Source of the DNA: an alpha proteobacterium HIMB114 | GTDB taxonomy: Bacteria > Pseudomonadota > Alphaproteobacteria > Pelagibacterales > Pelagibacteraceae | Length of the DNA: 64,000 nt | Assembly: GCA_000163555.2 (NCBI GenBank) | Contig: ADAC02000001.1 | Span: 1,054,001-1,118,000 of the forward strand | Direction of reading: 5' to 3' | Shown here: piece by piece, positions 1 through 9,270 of the stretch | Layout of the letters: every line of letters starts with the position of its first letter | How positions within the stretch are numbered: the stretch's first letter is position 1 | The notes under the pieces: generated by a model | Told to the model about the DNA's origin: nothing | The model's database searches: none | What the model saw: only the letters and a program-made list of their open reading frames with translations | Program-made: the position numbers and the translations under genes

Positions 1-371
1 TCTACAGCAAGTTTTACTTTCCAAACTAAATAAGGGCGATTTGATAAATCCAAAGAAACACGACTTAATGTTTCATCCATTGGTATGGTTGCACTTGCGT
101 ATCTTTTAATTCCTTTTTTATCGCCTAGAGCCTTTTTCAAAGCTTCTCCAAAGGCTATACCGCTATCTTCTGTTGTATGATGAAGATCAATGTGCAAATC
201 ACCTTTGGCCTCTAGATTAATGTCTATTAGAGAATGTTTAGCAATTTGTTCCATCATATGATCAAGAAAACCAATGCCTGTATTAATCTTGGACTGACCA
301 GTACCGTCTAGGTTTACTTCAACATTAATTAAAGTTTCTTTTGTTTCTCTTTTAATTGAACCTTTTCTCAT
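1..371 (-). CDS. hisB: Imidazoleglycerol-phosphate dehydratase, partial (C-terminus lies outside the window)
   Basis: HisB converts imidazole glycerol phosphate to imidazole acetol phosphate in histidine biosynthesis, in the cytoplasm. Read from the ATG at 371-369, the 123 visible codons show the family N-terminus with GIGFLDHMM at about residues 33-41 and the metal-binding HHTTED signature at about 68-73. Both are diagnostic. Translation is open to the left edge, so roughly the last third is missing. The gene diverges from hslV across 79 bp. The reading frame is intact and the identity is secure. Confidence 0.95.
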   Translation of the reverse strand, partial: MRKGSIKRETKETLINVEVNLDGTGQSKINTGIGFLDHMMEQIAKHSLIDINLEAKGDLHIDLHHTTEDSGIAFGEALKKALGDKKGIKRYASATIPMDETLSRVSLDLSNRPYLVWKVKLAV

Positions 372-413
372 ACTTTACTGAAGTATTTACCTCATTAAGA
401 ATTAAATTAACAC

Positions 414-443
414 CTTGAAGATAAAGGAATAATAACCACATAT
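414..443 (+). promoter_or_regulatory. RpoH (sigma-32)-like promoter of hslVU
   Basis: CTTGAAG at 414-420, a 15-nt spacer and CCACATAT at 436-443 match the heat-shock sigma-32 pattern (CTTGAA, 13-16 nt, CCCCATnT) at nearly every conserved position. hslVU is a classical sigma-32 target in other proteobacteria. Transcription would start about 7 nt after the -10 box, essentially at the hslV ATG (451), implying little or no leader. Assignment is from pattern only. Confidence 0.5.
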
Positions 444-450
444 ATTGAAA

Positions 451-1002
451 ATGGAGCAAAATAAAGACAGACTAGATTGGCACGGAACAACGATCGTTCT
501 AATAAGAAAAGGTAACGATGTTGTTGTTGCAGGTGATGGACAAGTAAGTATTGGCAATACTGTGATGAAAAGCACAGCTAAGAAAGTTCGTAAAATAGAA
601 AAAAGAGATGTCATTGCTGGATTTGCGGGGTCAACGGCGGATGCATTTACACTATTTGAAAGATTAGAAGCAAAATTAGAAAAGCATGGCGGTCAATTAA
701 CTAGAGCCGCTGTTGAATTGGCTAAAGACTGGAGGTCAGATAAATATTTAAGAAGATTAGAAGCTCTAATGGCCGTAGCAGATAAAAAAAATAGTTTTAT
801 AATTAGCGGTAATGGAGATGTTTTAGAACCAGAACACGGTATTATTGCAATTGGATCAGGTGGAAATTATGCATTAGCTGCTGCTAGAGCAATGATTGAT
901 GATCCTAAAAAAACAGCCGAAGAGATTGCAAAAAAATCTATAGAAATCGCAGCTGACATTTGTGTTTTTACAAATCACAATATTACAACCGAAAAACTTT
1001 AA
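451..1002 (+). CDS. hslV: ATP-dependent protease HslVU, peptidase subunit HslV
   Basis: HslV is the threonine-peptidase dodecamer of the cytosolic HslUV (ClpQY) protease. The peptide HGTTIV at residues 11-16 places the catalytic N-terminal threonine at Thr13 after removal of a 12-residue propeptide. GDGQVS and [13 protein letters not shown] further along are typical. The ATG at 451 is chosen over an in-frame TTG six bases upstream. No Shine-Dalgarno sits at normal distance, which fits a leaderless message from the RpoH-like promoter ending at 443. Its stop overlaps the hslU start as TAATG, so the pair is translationally coupled. Confidence 0.95.
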   Translation: MEQNKDRLDWHGTTIVLIRKGNDVVVAGDGQVSIGNTVMKSTAKKVRKIEKRDVIAGFAGSTADAFTLFERLEAKLEKHGGQLTRAAVELAKDWRSDKYLRRLEALMAVADKKNSFIISGNGDVLEPEHGIIAIGSGGNYALAAARAMIDDPKKTAEEIAKKSIEIAADICVFTNHNITTEKL

Positions 1003-2321
1003 TGGAAGAAAATCAAAAAATTGTTTCATTCTCACCAAGAGAAATTGTCTCTGAACTTGACCGATTTGTAATTGGCCAATCAGAAGCAAAAAGAGCTGTT
1101 GCTATAGCTTTGAGAAATAGATGGAGAAGACAAGAATTACCTGAAGAAATTCGTGAAGAAGTTTTGCCAAAAAACATTTTAATGATTGGTCCAACTGGTG
1201 TTGGTAAAACTGAAATTTCAAGAAGATTATCTAAATTAGCTGAAGCACCATTTATCAAAGTAGAAGCAACAAAATTTACAGAAGTTGGATACGTTGGTAA
1301 GGATGTCGAGCAAATTATCAGAGATTTAATTGAAATTTCGATTGCATTAGTAAAAGAAAGAAAACGAAAAGAAGTCTTAACCAAAGCTCAAATGTCTGCT
1401 GAGGAAAGAGTGCTTGAGGTGTTAGTTGGTAAAAACGCAAGTGGCGCAACTAAAGAAAGTTACAGAAAAAGATTAAGGGCAGGTGATTTAGATAACAACG
1501 AGATTGAAATTTCTGTTCAAGACAGCCCCCAAATGCCATCTTTTGATATCCCAGGAATGCAAGGTAGCGTTGGAATGGTGAGCATCGGAGATATTTTTGG
1601 AAAAGGCATGACTAAGAAGAAAAAGAAAAAAATGACTGTCAAAGAATCGTATGATTACCTTATTGAAGAAGAGTCTGATAAATTAATGGATAATGATCAA
1701 GTTTTAAAAGAAGCAAAATTTGCAGCTGAAAATAACGGCATTGTTTTTCTTGATGAGATCGATAAAGTTTCTGCAAGATCAGATGGTAGATCTGGAGCTG
1801 ATGTTTCAAGAGAAGGAGTGCAAAGAGATTTGCTTCCATTAATTGAAGGGACAACAGTAAACACTAAACACGGTCCTATAAAAACTGATCATATTCTTTT
1901 TATCGCTTCTGGCGCATTTCAATTAGCTAAGCCTTCTGATCTATTACCAGAATTACAAGGAAGACTTCCTATTAGAGTAGAGCTTAATGCGTTAACTAAA
2001 GAAGATTTTATTAAAATTTTAAAAGAGCCTGATAACAGCTTAATTAAGCAATATACTGCCCTGCTTGGAACTGAAAAAGTAACACTTGAGTTTACAGATG
2101 ACGCAATAGAAGCAATTGCAGAAATTTCTACTCATATCAACTCTACAATCGAGAATATTGGGGCAAGAAGACTTCATACAATTTTAGAGAAAATTTTAGA
2201 TGATATCAGTTTTGATGCGCCAGATAAAAGTGGTGAAAAAGTTTTAATTAATAAGGCTTACGTTGATAAACATTTGGGTGATATTGCTAAAGATAAAGAT
2301 TTATCAAAATTTATTTTATAA
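1002..2321 (+). CDS. hslU: HslU unfoldase, ATPase subunit of HslUV
   Basis: HslU is the AAA+ ring ATPase that unfolds substrates and feeds them to HslV. From the ATG at 1002 the 439-residue protein has Walker A GPTGVGKT at residues 63-70, the pore motif GYVG at 96-99, the intermediate domain in the middle and Walker [11 protein letters not shown] followed by sensor motifs. The C-terminus (LSKFIL) is the hydrophobic tail expected to dock into HslV. An upstream in-frame ATG at 960 would lie inside hslV and is rejected. Its 3' end overlaps the convergent Smr gene by 6 bp. Confidence 0.96.
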   Translation: MEENQKIVSFSPREIVSELDRFVIGQSEAKRAVAIALRNRWRRQELPEEIREEVLPKNILMIGPTGVGKTEISRRLSKLAEAPFIKVEATKFTEVGYVGKDVEQIIRDLIEISIALVKERKRKEVLTKAQMSAEERVLEVLVGKNASGATKESYRKRLRAGDLDNNEIEISVQDSPQMPSFDIPGMQGSVGMVSIGDIFGKGMTKKKKKKMTVKESYDYLIEEESDKLMDNDQVLKEAKFAAENNGIVFLDEIDKVSARSDGRSGADVSREGVQRDLLPLIEGTTVNTKHGPIKTDHILFIASGAFQLAKPSDLLPELQGRLPIRVELNALTKEDFIKILKEPDNSLIKQYTALLGTEKVTLEFTDDAIEAIAEISTHINSTIENIGARRLHTILEKILDDISFDAPDKSGEKVLINKAYVDKHLGDIAKDKDLSKFIL

Positions 2322-2750
2322 TTTTTTTAAAAACACAATTATCGATCCTGACCCACCAAGTGTGATTGGACTTTGTTCAATTTTAATAATATAATCAGAA
2401 AAATTATTTTCGATATGTTCAGGAACAGCATATCTAAGCAAACTTAAATCTTTGGAAGCATATGGATCTTGTTCCTTATTTGAATGAAGGCCTTTTCCTG
2501 TGATAAATAATATTTTTCTAACTTTTTTTTCAATTGCATCATTTATAGTATTAGACACAACATCTAAAGCTTCGTGCATTTTAAGACCATGAAGATCTTT
2601 TCGAATATCAAATAATCTATCATTATTTTTTTCTTTAATTAAATTATCGAGACGAGCGTCTTTGTCTTCTATGCTATTAATATTTTCTATAAAAGATTGC
2701 CAATCTTTAAGGTCTTCTTCTGTCGGCTTAATGTTTGGTTTCTTCTTCAC
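2316..2750 (-). CDS. Smr (small MutS-related) domain protein
   Basis: This is a 144-residue protein with a C-terminal Smr domain. Visible are the LHGL motif at 53-56, the TGKGLHS segment at 84-90 (normally TGKG-H) and the closing [12 protein letters not shown]. Smr domains bind or nick nucleic acids in MutS2 and related proteins. The cellular role of stand-alone alphaproteobacterial members is not settled. It overlaps the upstream Tim44-like gene by 23 bp and is probably co-transcribed. In other alphaproteobacteria an mltA lytic transglycosylase usually sits between these two genes, and it is absent here. Confidence 0.85.
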   Translation of the reverse strand: MKKKPNIKPTEEDLKDWQSFIENINSIEDKDARLDNLIKEKNNDRLFDIRKDLHGLKMHEALDVVSNTINDAIEKKVRKILFITGKGLHSNKEQDPYASKDLSLLRYAVPEHIENNFSDYIIKIEQSPITLGGSGSIIVFLKKL

Positions 2751-3342
2751 TTGATAACTCTGTTAAATACCAAGTTGGATCATTATTTTTTAAATCTTTT
2801 TCGAAGACCCAGACATCTGTAACTAATTTGATCTCTTCTGGATTTCCTTCAATTACTTCACCTTTGTCGCTCTTTAAACAATTTACGATTTCACTTACAA
2901 ACTTTGTTTTTACTTTGTAAAAAGTATCTTTGTTATCAATATCTAAAATTTTCGTCTCTTTAATTCCAATAAACGACATCTGAGAAGAGATTTTTTTACT
3001 CTCTCTTTCTTTAATCACACCTTCAAAGTTTTTATATAAATCTTTTGTCAACAAAGGTTTTAAAGCCTTTCGATCTCCTTTAGCAAAAGCATTAATTATG
3101 ATTTCATAAGCCGCTTCTGCTCCTTTTATAAAAATCTTTTCATCAAATTTTGTTGTGTCTTGCTTTATTTCGTCTTCAATAATAGGTTTGGTAAACTCTT
3201 CATTAGATTGGGCTTGGGTAAATCTTGCTTTCATAGGCATATTGTCAGCTCCCTTGCCTAATGTGCTTCTTAATCTCAATAAAATAAATCCCGCCATTAT
3301 TGCGAGAAGTATTATGTCGATATATCCAAAATTTTCGCTCAT
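2728..3342 (-). CDS. Tim44-like domain membrane protein
   Basis: The 204-residue protein starts with a single transmembrane helix (about residues 7-24, DIILLAIMAGFILLRL) followed by a charged linker and a C-terminal Tim44-like domain from about residue 75 (NAFAKGDRKALKPLLTKDLY, then a core ending DVWVFEKDLKNNDPTWYLTE). Bacterial relatives share the fold of the mitochondrial import motor anchor Tim44 and are anchored to the inner membrane. Their substrates are unclear. It diverges from fxsA across 38 bp and lies beside secB, the usual alphaproteobacterial order. Confidence 0.85.
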   Translation of the reverse strand: MSENFGYIDIILLAIMAGFILLRLRSTLGKGADNMPMKARFTQAQSNEEFTKPIIEDEIKQDTTKFDEKIFIKGAEAAYEIIINAFAKGDRKALKPLLTKDLYKNFEGVIKERESKKISSQMSFIGIKETKILDIDNKDTFYKVKTKFVSEIVNCLKSDKGEVIEGNPEEIKLVTDVWVFEKDLKNNDPTWYLTELSSEEETKH

Positions 3343-3380
3343 TCTTGTAATTTCTTAAAAAGTAATTATTTCAATAATAA

Positions 3381-3806
3381 ATGCAATTTACAATACTATT
3401 TTTAATAATTGTTCCATTAATTGAAATATATTTCATGATTAAGATAGGTGCTGTTATTGGAGCTTTCAATACCATACTAGCAACTTTATTGACTGCAGCT
3501 GCCGGCCTATATTTTGTTAAACTGCAAGGAATCTCAACATTATATTCAGCTGTAAACAGTATAAGAAATGATCAAACTCCATTTAAAGAAATACTAAGTG
3601 GTTTTTGTTTGATTATAGCTGCTCTATTTTTAATTATCCCTGGTTTTTTTACAGACACCATTGGTATTTTACTGCTCATACCTTTTACTAGAAATATAAT
3701 TTTAAAGATATTTGTTAACGAAGAAAATTTAAATAAATCGAATAACCATGACGTAAACACGATAGAAATAGAAGCGGAGGAAATTGATGAACGAGACAAA
3801 CAATGA
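3381..3806 (+). CDS. fxsA: FxsA family membrane protein
   Basis: A 141-residue protein with three or four hydrophobic segments. The conserved FxsA pattern is clear: an N-terminal helix with PLIEIYFMIKIG, then TLLTAAAGLYFVKLQG, then a hairpin ending LLLIPFTRN. In E. coli FxsA overexpression relieves F-plasmid exclusion of phage T7. The normal function is unknown. The 3' end overlaps secB by about 20 bp, indicating coupled expression. Confidence 0.85.
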   Translation: MQFTILFLIIVPLIEIYFMIKIGAVIGAFNTILATLLTAAAGLYFVKLQGISTLYSAVNSIRNDQTPFKEILSGFCLIIAALFLIIPGFFTDTIGILLLIPFTRNIILKIFVNEENLNKSNNHDVNTIEIEAEEIDERDKQ

Positions 3807-4230
3807 TCAAAAAAAATACGAAGTAGTTGCTAAATATATTAAAGATATTTCGTTTGAAATTCCTTCACCTGATAGTTTCGTCGATGCTGCCCAAAATCTT
3901 GGCTCATATGCCACTAAACTCGATTTAAATAGCAACCCTTACAAAAACAACTTAATCGAATTGAATTGTAAGTTTTTACTAGAAGCTCCTCAAAATATTC
4001 AAAACAAAATTCATGCGGAAGTATGTATATCAATTGTTTTCAAGCTAACTGATCCAAAAATGACAGCAGATGAAGTTAAAAAAACTATTTTAGTTTCAAT
4101 ACCGAGTGAACATTTTGAATTTATGAAAGATATCGTTACTTCACTGTTTCAAAAATCTGGTTTTAAAAATTTTAATTTTAATAAAACAATTGATTTTGAA
4201 GAGTTATACAAACAACAATTTGCTAATTAA
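3787..4230 (+). CDS. secB: Protein-export chaperone SecB
   Basis: SecB is the tetrameric cytosolic chaperone that keeps preproteins unfolded and hands them to SecA. Family features are KYIKDISFEIPSPDSF near the N-terminus, a central beta sheet, and a GFKNFNFNKTIDFEELY C-terminal segment. ATG at 3787 is preferred over the TTG immediately upstream. It overlaps fxsA by 20 bp and ends 8 bp inside the convergent dnaQ gene. Length (147 residues) is normal. Confidence 0.93.
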   Translation: MNETNNDQKKYEVVAKYIKDISFEIPSPDSFVDAAQNLGSYATKLDLNSNPYKNNLIELNCKFLLEAPQNIQNKIHAEVCISIVFKLTDPKMTADEVKKTILVSIPSEHFEFMKDIVTSLFQKSGFKNFNFNKTIDFEELYKQQFAN

Positions 4231-4894
4231 GCATAGACGATTTAGGTAATTCTTTTTGAAGAAATTCTTTATGCAATCTTTTTTCCTCATTCGTAATTTG
4301 AGCTATAATTTGTTTTCGATCTTTAATATTTTTAACGTTTTTAATAGATTCATCTTGTGCGTTTAAATCAAACTCAAAAGTGGGTTCTTTCTTTTCAAAT
4401 AGTTCTATGTAAACTTTAGCTAATAATTCACAATCTAAAAGAGCAGAGTGTTTTTGTCTTCTAGAGTTATCTATCTTAAAACGTTTACACAACGCATCAA
4501 GGCTGTTTTGTGCTCCAGGAAACTTCTCTCTAGCTATGTTAAGAGTATCAACGATATTGTCTTTTGAGATTTGTTTCTCGCCAACTTCTTTTAGTTCTTT
4601 ATTTAAAAAAGCCAAATCAAACTCAGCATTGTGGATCACTAGCTTTTTTCCATCTATAAATTTTGTGAAATCTTTAGCTACATCGTTAAATTTTGGCTTA
4701 TTTTTTAAAAATTCTTTTGAGATGCCATGAGTATCATAAGCGCCTTGGGATATTTCCATTTCTGGATTTAAAAAAACATGAAACTTTTCACCTGTAGGAA
4801 TATGGTCCTCAATTTCTATGCAGGCAATTTCTATGATTTTATCATTTACTGATGATAAGCCTGTTGTTTCTGTATCTAACAAAACTTCTTTCAT
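4223..4894 (-). CDS. dnaQ: DNA polymerase III epsilon subunit (3'-5' proofreading exonuclease)
   Basis: A DEDDh exonuclease of 223 residues. The catalytic set is visible: Asp7 and Glu9 in DTETTG, Asp93 in HNAEFD (88-93), and His149 and Asp154 in the KHSALLD motif. A C-terminal tail after residue 170 would bind the polymerase alpha subunit. As dnaQ next to coaE and secB it matches alphaproteobacterial gene order, which separates it from the second DnaQ-like exonuclease in this window (17263-17934). It overlaps coaE by 4 bp (ATGA). Confidence 0.92.
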   Translation of the reverse strand: MKEVLLDTETTGLSSVNDKIIEIACIEIEDHIPTGEKFHVFLNPEMEISQGAYDTHGISKEFLKNKPKFNDVAKDFTKFIDGKKLVIHNAEFDLAFLNKELKEVGEKQISKDNIVDTLNIAREKFPGAQNSLDALCKRFKIDNSRRQKHSALLDCELLAKVYIELFEKKEPTFEFDLNAQDESIKNVKNIKDRKQIIAQITNEEKRLHKEFLQKELPKSSMLN

Positions 4895-5463
4895 ATAATT
4901 ATTTTGTTTAATAAATTTTTAGCGTCTTTTTTAATCTTTGCACTATTAAAGTTATTTTTAACCACAAAATCAGCTTTTTCTTTTTTTAAACCTAAAGGTA
5001 ATTGTAATGATTTTAGTAAGTTATATGTTTTTAAGTTAAAATTTTTCCTTTTTTTTAATTTAATCATCATTTTATTTTTTAAAGGATCTATAAAGACTAA
5101 AATATCTGTATTTAAGTTTAATTTATTTTCTAAAAACAAAGGTATATCTAAAACAACAGCTTTTTTGTTTTTATTTTTTTTTAAAAATTTATTCATTTCC
5201 TTTCTTACTAATGGGTGTACAATTTTTATAATTTTTTTTAGATTAGTTGGGTTTTGATTTATAATTTTAACTAAATCATTTTTATCAATTGGAAATTTAT
5301 AAATATATTTTGGGAATGATTTTTTAAGTTTAGCATATAAATTTCTACTACTTTTGTATAAGTCAGAAACAATATTATCAGCATTAAATAAGGGAATATT
5401 TAATTGTTTAGCAAAAAAGGACTTACCTGAACCAATATCACCCAAGACTGCAATTCTAATCAT
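4891..5463 (-). CDS. coaE: Dephospho-CoA kinase
   Basis: CoaE phosphorylates the ribose 3'-OH of dephospho-CoA, the last step of coenzyme A synthesis. The P-loop GDIGSGKS is at residues 8-15. Asn31-Ala32-Asp33 (FNADNIVSDLY) is the usual acceptor-binding motif, followed by VHPLVR and VVLDIPLF. At 190 residues it is a normal size, though unusually Lys/Asn-rich because of the AT bias. It overlaps aroE by 8 bp and dnaQ by 4 bp within one minus-strand operon. Confidence 0.92.
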   Translation of the reverse strand: MIRIAVLGDIGSGKSFFAKQLNIPLFNADNIVSDLYKSSRNLYAKLKKSFPKYIYKFPIDKNDLVKIINQNPTNLKKIIKIVHPLVRKEMNKFLKKNKNKKAVVLDIPLFLENKLNLNTDILVFIDPLKNKMMIKLKKRKNFNLKTYNLLKSLQLPLGLKKEKADFVVKNNFNSAKIKKDAKNLLNKIII

Positions 5464-6247
5464 TTAAAGTTTTTATAACCTCCTCAGTAATAACGGGCTC
5501 AACACCAGTCCATATTTTAAACGATGCTTGTGCTTGGTATAAAAACATCATTTTTCCGTTAGCAATCCTATTATTATTTTTTTCCGCTTCTTCCAAAAAA
5601 TTTGTTTTTTCAGGGTTATAAATCACATCATAAAACAATTTATTTTTAATATCAGATAAATCCAAATTTAATTTATCATTTTTATTTAATCCTACGCTTG
5701 TCGCATTTATATAAACATCAGCATCTTTTATCTTTTCCCAGTCAATAATATCTAAATTATCGAACAAATCAGATAGTTTTTTTAATTTATCTTCTGATCT
5801 ATTGGTTACAATAATTTTTCCAATACCCAAATTATTTAATGCTTCTATTATTGATGGTGATACACCACCTGCTCCTATTAAAAAAACTGACTTATTTTTA
5901 AAATTAAATTTTAAATCCTCTAAGGATTTTTGAAAACCCATGACATCAGTATTATGACCAATAATTTTACTTCCTGACTTATACAATGTGTTAACAGAAT
6001 TAGTTTTAAGCGAAACTGTAGATAATTCATCTACAAATTCGATAATATTTTGTTTGAATGGCACAGTGACATTACAACCGAAAAGATTATCCGCCTTTAA
6101 ATCTTTGATAATTTTTTGTAATTCTTCTTTTTCCAATAATTTTTTTTCATAGACAAAATCTAACTTATTTTGTTTTATCCAAATATTATGAATTTTTGGA
6201 GACAGCGAATGTTCTATTGGGTTTCCTATTACACAAAGTTTTTTCAT
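5456..6247 (-). CDS. aroE: Shikimate dehydrogenase
   Basis: AroE reduces 3-dehydroshikimate to shikimate with NADPH in the aromatic amino acid pathway. The shikimate-binding SLS is at 14-16, the catalytic Lys65 lies in NVTVPFK, Asp101 lies in HNTDVMGF, and the dinucleotide motif GAGG is at about 125-128. The NADP phosphate-binding TNRS follows. Length 263 is typical. It overlaps maf by 4 bp and coaE by 8 bp. Confidence 0.94.
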   Translation of the reverse strand: MKKLCVIGNPIEHSLSPKIHNIWIKQNKLDFVYEKKLLEKEELQKIIKDLKADNLFGCNVTVPFKQNIIEFVDELSTVSLKTNSVNTLYKSGSKIIGHNTDVMGFQKSLEDLKFNFKNKSVFLIGAGGVSPSIIEALNNLGIGKIIVTNRSEDKLKKLSDLFDNLDIIDWEKIKDADVYINATSVGLNKNDKLNLDLSDIKNKLFYDVIYNPEKTNFLEEAEKNNNRIANGKMMFLYQAQASFKIWTGVEPVITEEVIKTLND

Positions 6248-6831
6248 GATAATTTATCAAGATAAGGTTTGAGTTGTTTCATTGGCAATCCTTGAATTGA
6301 ATCAATATCACCGCTAATTTTTTCAAACAAATTTTTTCCTTGGCCTTCGATTTGATATACTCCATATTTTAGCATAGTTTCTAATTCAATTTTTTCTAAA
6401 TAATTTGATATTTCTTTATCAGATAATTTCTTCATTTTTAGAAGGCATGTATCGTGAAAATGAGAAATCATACTACCCGCTCTAGATACACAGATTGCTG
6501 AGTGAAGCATGTGTGTTTGGTTATTTAGGTTGTGTAAAATATTTTTGGCATCTTCTAAATTTTTTGGTTTATCAATGTTTTTTCCGTTTAAATCTAAAGT
6601 TTGATCTGCGCCAATCACTACGTCGTTTAAAAATTTAGAACTCACTCTGTTTGCTTTCAGTTCAGCTAAGTTTTTTGCAATTTGTAATGGTGTGGCGCCA
6701 TTATAAATTAGTGATAATTTAATTTCGTCCTCATCCACACCAGATGAGTATTGTTTCACATCATAGTTATTGTTTTTTAAAATTGTAAATCTAATTCCAC
6801 TATTAGAGGCTAAAATTAACTTATTAATCAT
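6244..6831 (-). CDS. maf: Maf family nucleoside triphosphate pyrophosphatase
   Basis: Maf proteins hydrolyse non-canonical or house-cleaning nucleoside triphosphates. The start is taken as ATG at 6831, giving the family N-terminus LILASNSGIR. An upstream in-frame start would lie deep inside ppsR. Other motifs are VDEDEIKLS (substrate-binding acidic motif), VIGADQTL and KNLEDAKNILHNLNNQTH. The last 8 bases of ppsR overlap its start. Confidence 0.9.
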   Translation of the reverse strand: MINKLILASNSGIRFTILKNNNYDVKQYSSGVDEDEIKLSLIYNGATPLQIAKNLAELKANRVSSKFLNDVVIGADQTLDLNGKNIDKPKNLEDAKNILHNLNNQTHMLHSAICVSRAGSMISHFHDTCLLKMKKLSDKEISNYLEKIELETMLKYGVYQIEGQGKNLFEKISGDIDSIQGLPMKQLKPYLDKLS

Positions 6832-7648
6832 TAATTTTTTGTTTTTCAATTTCAAAAATTTTAATAATTGAAGCAGCACTTTCTTCTACAGATTTTCTTG
6901 TTACATCAATCATTGGTATTTTTTTTGAATTAAATAATTTTTTTGCTTCATATATTTCTTTTTCAATATTACTCATATCAGCATAAGTTGATGATTTTTT
7001 ATCGTTCAAAATTGTAATTCTTGTTTTTCTTACATCTGAAAGTCTCTTTGGATCAATTGTTAAACCAATCTTTACAGCTTTTGATTTATAGATATCTTCA
7101 GGTAAATTTTGATGAAGAACGAGGGGTATATTAGAAACCTTATAACCTCTTTCACCTAAATAAATTGAAGTTGGTGTTTTACTAGTTCTGCTTACTCCAA
7201 AAATTATAATGTCTGCGTTTACGGCTGTATCTAATCTTTGTCCATCATCATGCTGCAGTGTAAATTGCATTGCTTCTATTTTTTTATAATATTCTTTATT
7301 TAGTTGATGTTGCCCACTTGGTTTAAGGGTGGCTTTCTGATCAAAAATTTTTTCAAATTGTGGGATCAAATAATCTAATAAACCAAAGCATGGAATGTTA
7401 AATGTTTTGCATTCGTTAATGATATGATTTGTGGTTTGTTTTTCTACAAGCGTATAAAGAATAATGGGGTTTTCTGCTTTTTTACATGCCTCAATTAATG
7501 TTGCGGTTTGAGTAGTTGTTCTCATGAAAGCAAAATGATGAATTTTGTAATTATTATCTGGAAACTGAGCTTTTAATGCTAAATAAATTCTATCAAGAGT
7601 TTCTCCCGTAGAGTCTGAAACTAAGAAAAAGTTGAAAGTTTTGTTCAT
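6824..7648 (-). CDS. ppsR: Pyruvate, phosphate dikinase / PEP synthase regulatory protein (DUF299)
   Basis: A bifunctional kinase/pyrophosphorylase that switches PEP synthase or pyruvate-phosphate dikinase on and off by ADP-dependent phosphorylation and phosphate-dependent dephosphorylation. SDSTGETLDRI at residues 11-21 and the P-loop GVSRTSKT at 151-158 are diagnostic. Length 274. It is the first gene of the ppsR-maf-aroE-coaE-dnaQ operon. In Caulobacter and Rickettsia its orthologue directly borders the replication origin, which gives weight to the origin candidate just upstream of it here. Which partner enzyme it controls cannot be seen. Confidence 0.93.
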   Translation of the reverse strand: MNKTFNFFLVSDSTGETLDRIYLALKAQFPDNNYKIHHFAFMRTTTQTATLIEACKKAENPIILYTLVEKQTTNHIINECKTFNIPCFGLLDYLIPQFEKIFDQKATLKPSGQHQLNKEYYKKIEAMQFTLQHDDGQRLDTAVNADIIIFGVSRTSKTPTSIYLGERGYKVSNIPLVLHQNLPEDIYKSKAVKIGLTIDPKRLSDVRKTRITILNDKKSSTYADMSNIEKEIYEAKKLFNSKKIPMIDVTRKSVEESAASIIKIFEIEKQKIND

Positions 7649-8001
7649 AAATATGTTTATAAAGATTTTATAACAACTTTATATCAATAGAGTTAAAAAA
7701 ATTTAAATTTTATCTATAAACATTACAATTTTAATAATAAATTATTAGACTTAAATTTTTATATCTGATTATCTTGAATTAAGTGAATAAGTATAAAATT
7801 CCTTTAATTTTAATATCTGTATTGTTTATAAATATGTATATTTAGTTATTAAATAATTAACCCCGTTATAAACATTCCCTAATAATAAAACTAATTTATA
7901 TAATTATAACTATTATATTATTACCTAGATGTTTATCAGATATTGCAAATTATTAAAAAATTAGTTATAAGAGTATTTCATCACAACAAAACTTTTCCAC
8001 T
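7649..8001. other. oriC: Candidate chromosomal replication origin (oriC), gene-free AT-rich gap
   Basis: A 353-bp gap without any plausible gene, between divergent ppsR and rho. It is extremely AT-rich even for this genome. The 9-mer TGTTTATAA or its complement occurs exactly at 7654-7662 (+), 7823-7831 (+) and 7866-7874 (-), with one-mismatch forms at 7714-7722 (CTATAAACA) and 7930-7938 (TGTTTATCA), a further one at 7642-7650 (TGTTCATAA), and AGTGAATAA at 7782-7790. The 9-mer differs by one base from the DnaA-box pattern TGTGNATAA. Alphaproteobacterial origins lie beside ppsR. Part of the gap must also hold the promoters of both genes. Confidence 0.55.
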
Positions 8002-9270
8002 ATGAATTTACAAGAACTTAAAGATAAATCACCCGCTGATTTAATATCAGAAGCAGAAAAGCTTGGTATTGAAAATCCAAGTACGCTTAGAAAACAAGAA
8101 ATATTATTTGCAATATTAAAAAAGCTTGCTGAAAAAGGCGAGCAAATAACTGCTACAGGTGTGTTAGAAACTTTACAAGATGGATTTGGTTTCCTAAGAG
8201 CTATGGAATCAAATTATTTACCGGGGCCTGATGATATTTATGTAAGCCCAAGTCAAATAAGAAGATTTGGTCTTAGAAAAGGAGATACTGTCGAAGGAGA
8301 AATTAGAGCCCCAAAAGATCAAGAAAGATATTTTGCATTACTAAAAGTTAATAAAATTAACTTTGAAGACCCTGAAAAAACTAAACATAAAATAAACTTT
8401 GATAACTTAACACCATTATATCCAGATGAAAAAATTAAGTTAGAAATTGAAAAAACAAAGATAGAAAAAAAGACAGACGTAACCGCAAGAGTTATTGATT
8501 TAGTTTCGCCAATCGGAAAAGGACAAAGATCTTTAATTGTTGCCCCTCCAAGAACAGGAAAAACCGTCATTTTACAAAATATTGCAAATTCAATAACTGC
8601 AAATCACCCAGAGATTTATTTAATAGTATTGCTAATTGATGAAAGACCAGAAGAAGTTACAGATATGCAAAGAACAGTTAATGGTGAAGTCGTAAGTTCT
8701 ACATTTGATGAGCCAGCTCAACGACATGTTCAAGTTGCTGAAATGGTAATAGAAAAAGCAAAAAGACTTTGTGAACACAAAAAGGATGTTGTTATATTAT
8801 TAGACTCAATAACAAGATTGGGTAGAGCATATAACGCTGTTGTTCCAAGTTCAGGTAAAGTTTTAACTGGTGGTGTTGATGCAAATGCACTTCAAAGACC
8901 AAAGAGATTTTTTGGCGCTGCTAGAAACATCGAAGAAGGTGGTTCTTTAACTATAATCTCAACCGCTTTAATTGAAACAGGCTCAAGAATGGATGAAGTA
9001 ATTTTCGAAGAATTCAAAGGAACAGGTAATTCAGAAGTGGTCCTTGATAGAAAAGTTGCTGACAAAAGAACCTACCCAGCAATTGATGTTGCCAAATCTG
9101 GTACAAGAAAAGAAGAATTGTTGTTTGAAAAAGACGAGCTATCTAAGATGAATGTACTAAGAAGAATTATTAATCCCATGGGATCTATGGATGCTATAGA
9201 GTTTTTAATAGGCAAATTAAGAGAGACAAAAAATAATGGAGAATTTTTTGACTCTATGAACAAAGGTTAA
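8002..9270 (+). CDS. rho: Transcription termination factor Rho
   Basis: Rho is the hexameric RNA-dependent ATPase that terminates untranslated transcripts. N-terminal SAP-like helices occupy residues 1-45, the cold-shock RNA-binding fold contains GFGFLR at 61-66 and [10 protein letters not shown] at about 80-89, the P-loop APPRTGKT is at 181-188, the Walker B region [13 protein letters not shown] follows, and the Q/R loops are intact. At 422 residues it has the standard length without an insertion domain. Its stop overlaps the convergent Trm112-like gene by 4 bp. Confidence 0.97.
   Translation: MNLQELKDKSPADLISEAEKLGIENPSTLRKQEILFAILKKLAEKGEQITATGVLETLQDGFGFLRAMESNYLPGPDDIYVSPSQIRRFGLRKGDTVEGEIRAPKDQERYFALLKVNKINFEDPEKTKHKINFDNLTPLYPDEKIKLEIEKTKIEKKTDVTARVIDLVSPIGKGQRSLIVAPPRTGKTVILQNIANSITANHPEIYLIVLLIDERPEEVTDMQRTVNGEVVSSTFDEPAQRHVQVAEMVIEKAKRLCEHKKDVVILLDSITRLGRAYNAVVPSSGKVLTGGVDANALQRPKRFFGAARNIEEGGSLTIISTALIETGSRMDEVIFEEFKGTGNSEVVLDRKVADKRTYPAIDVAKSGTRKEELLFEKDELSKMNVLRRIINPMGSMDAIEFLIGKLRETKNNGEFFDSMNKG

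Noticed and set aside
960-1001. Longer hslU start
   Set aside because: It would add 14 residues lying inside hslV. The ATG at 1002 overlaps the hslV stop in the usual way and gives the normal HslU N-terminus.
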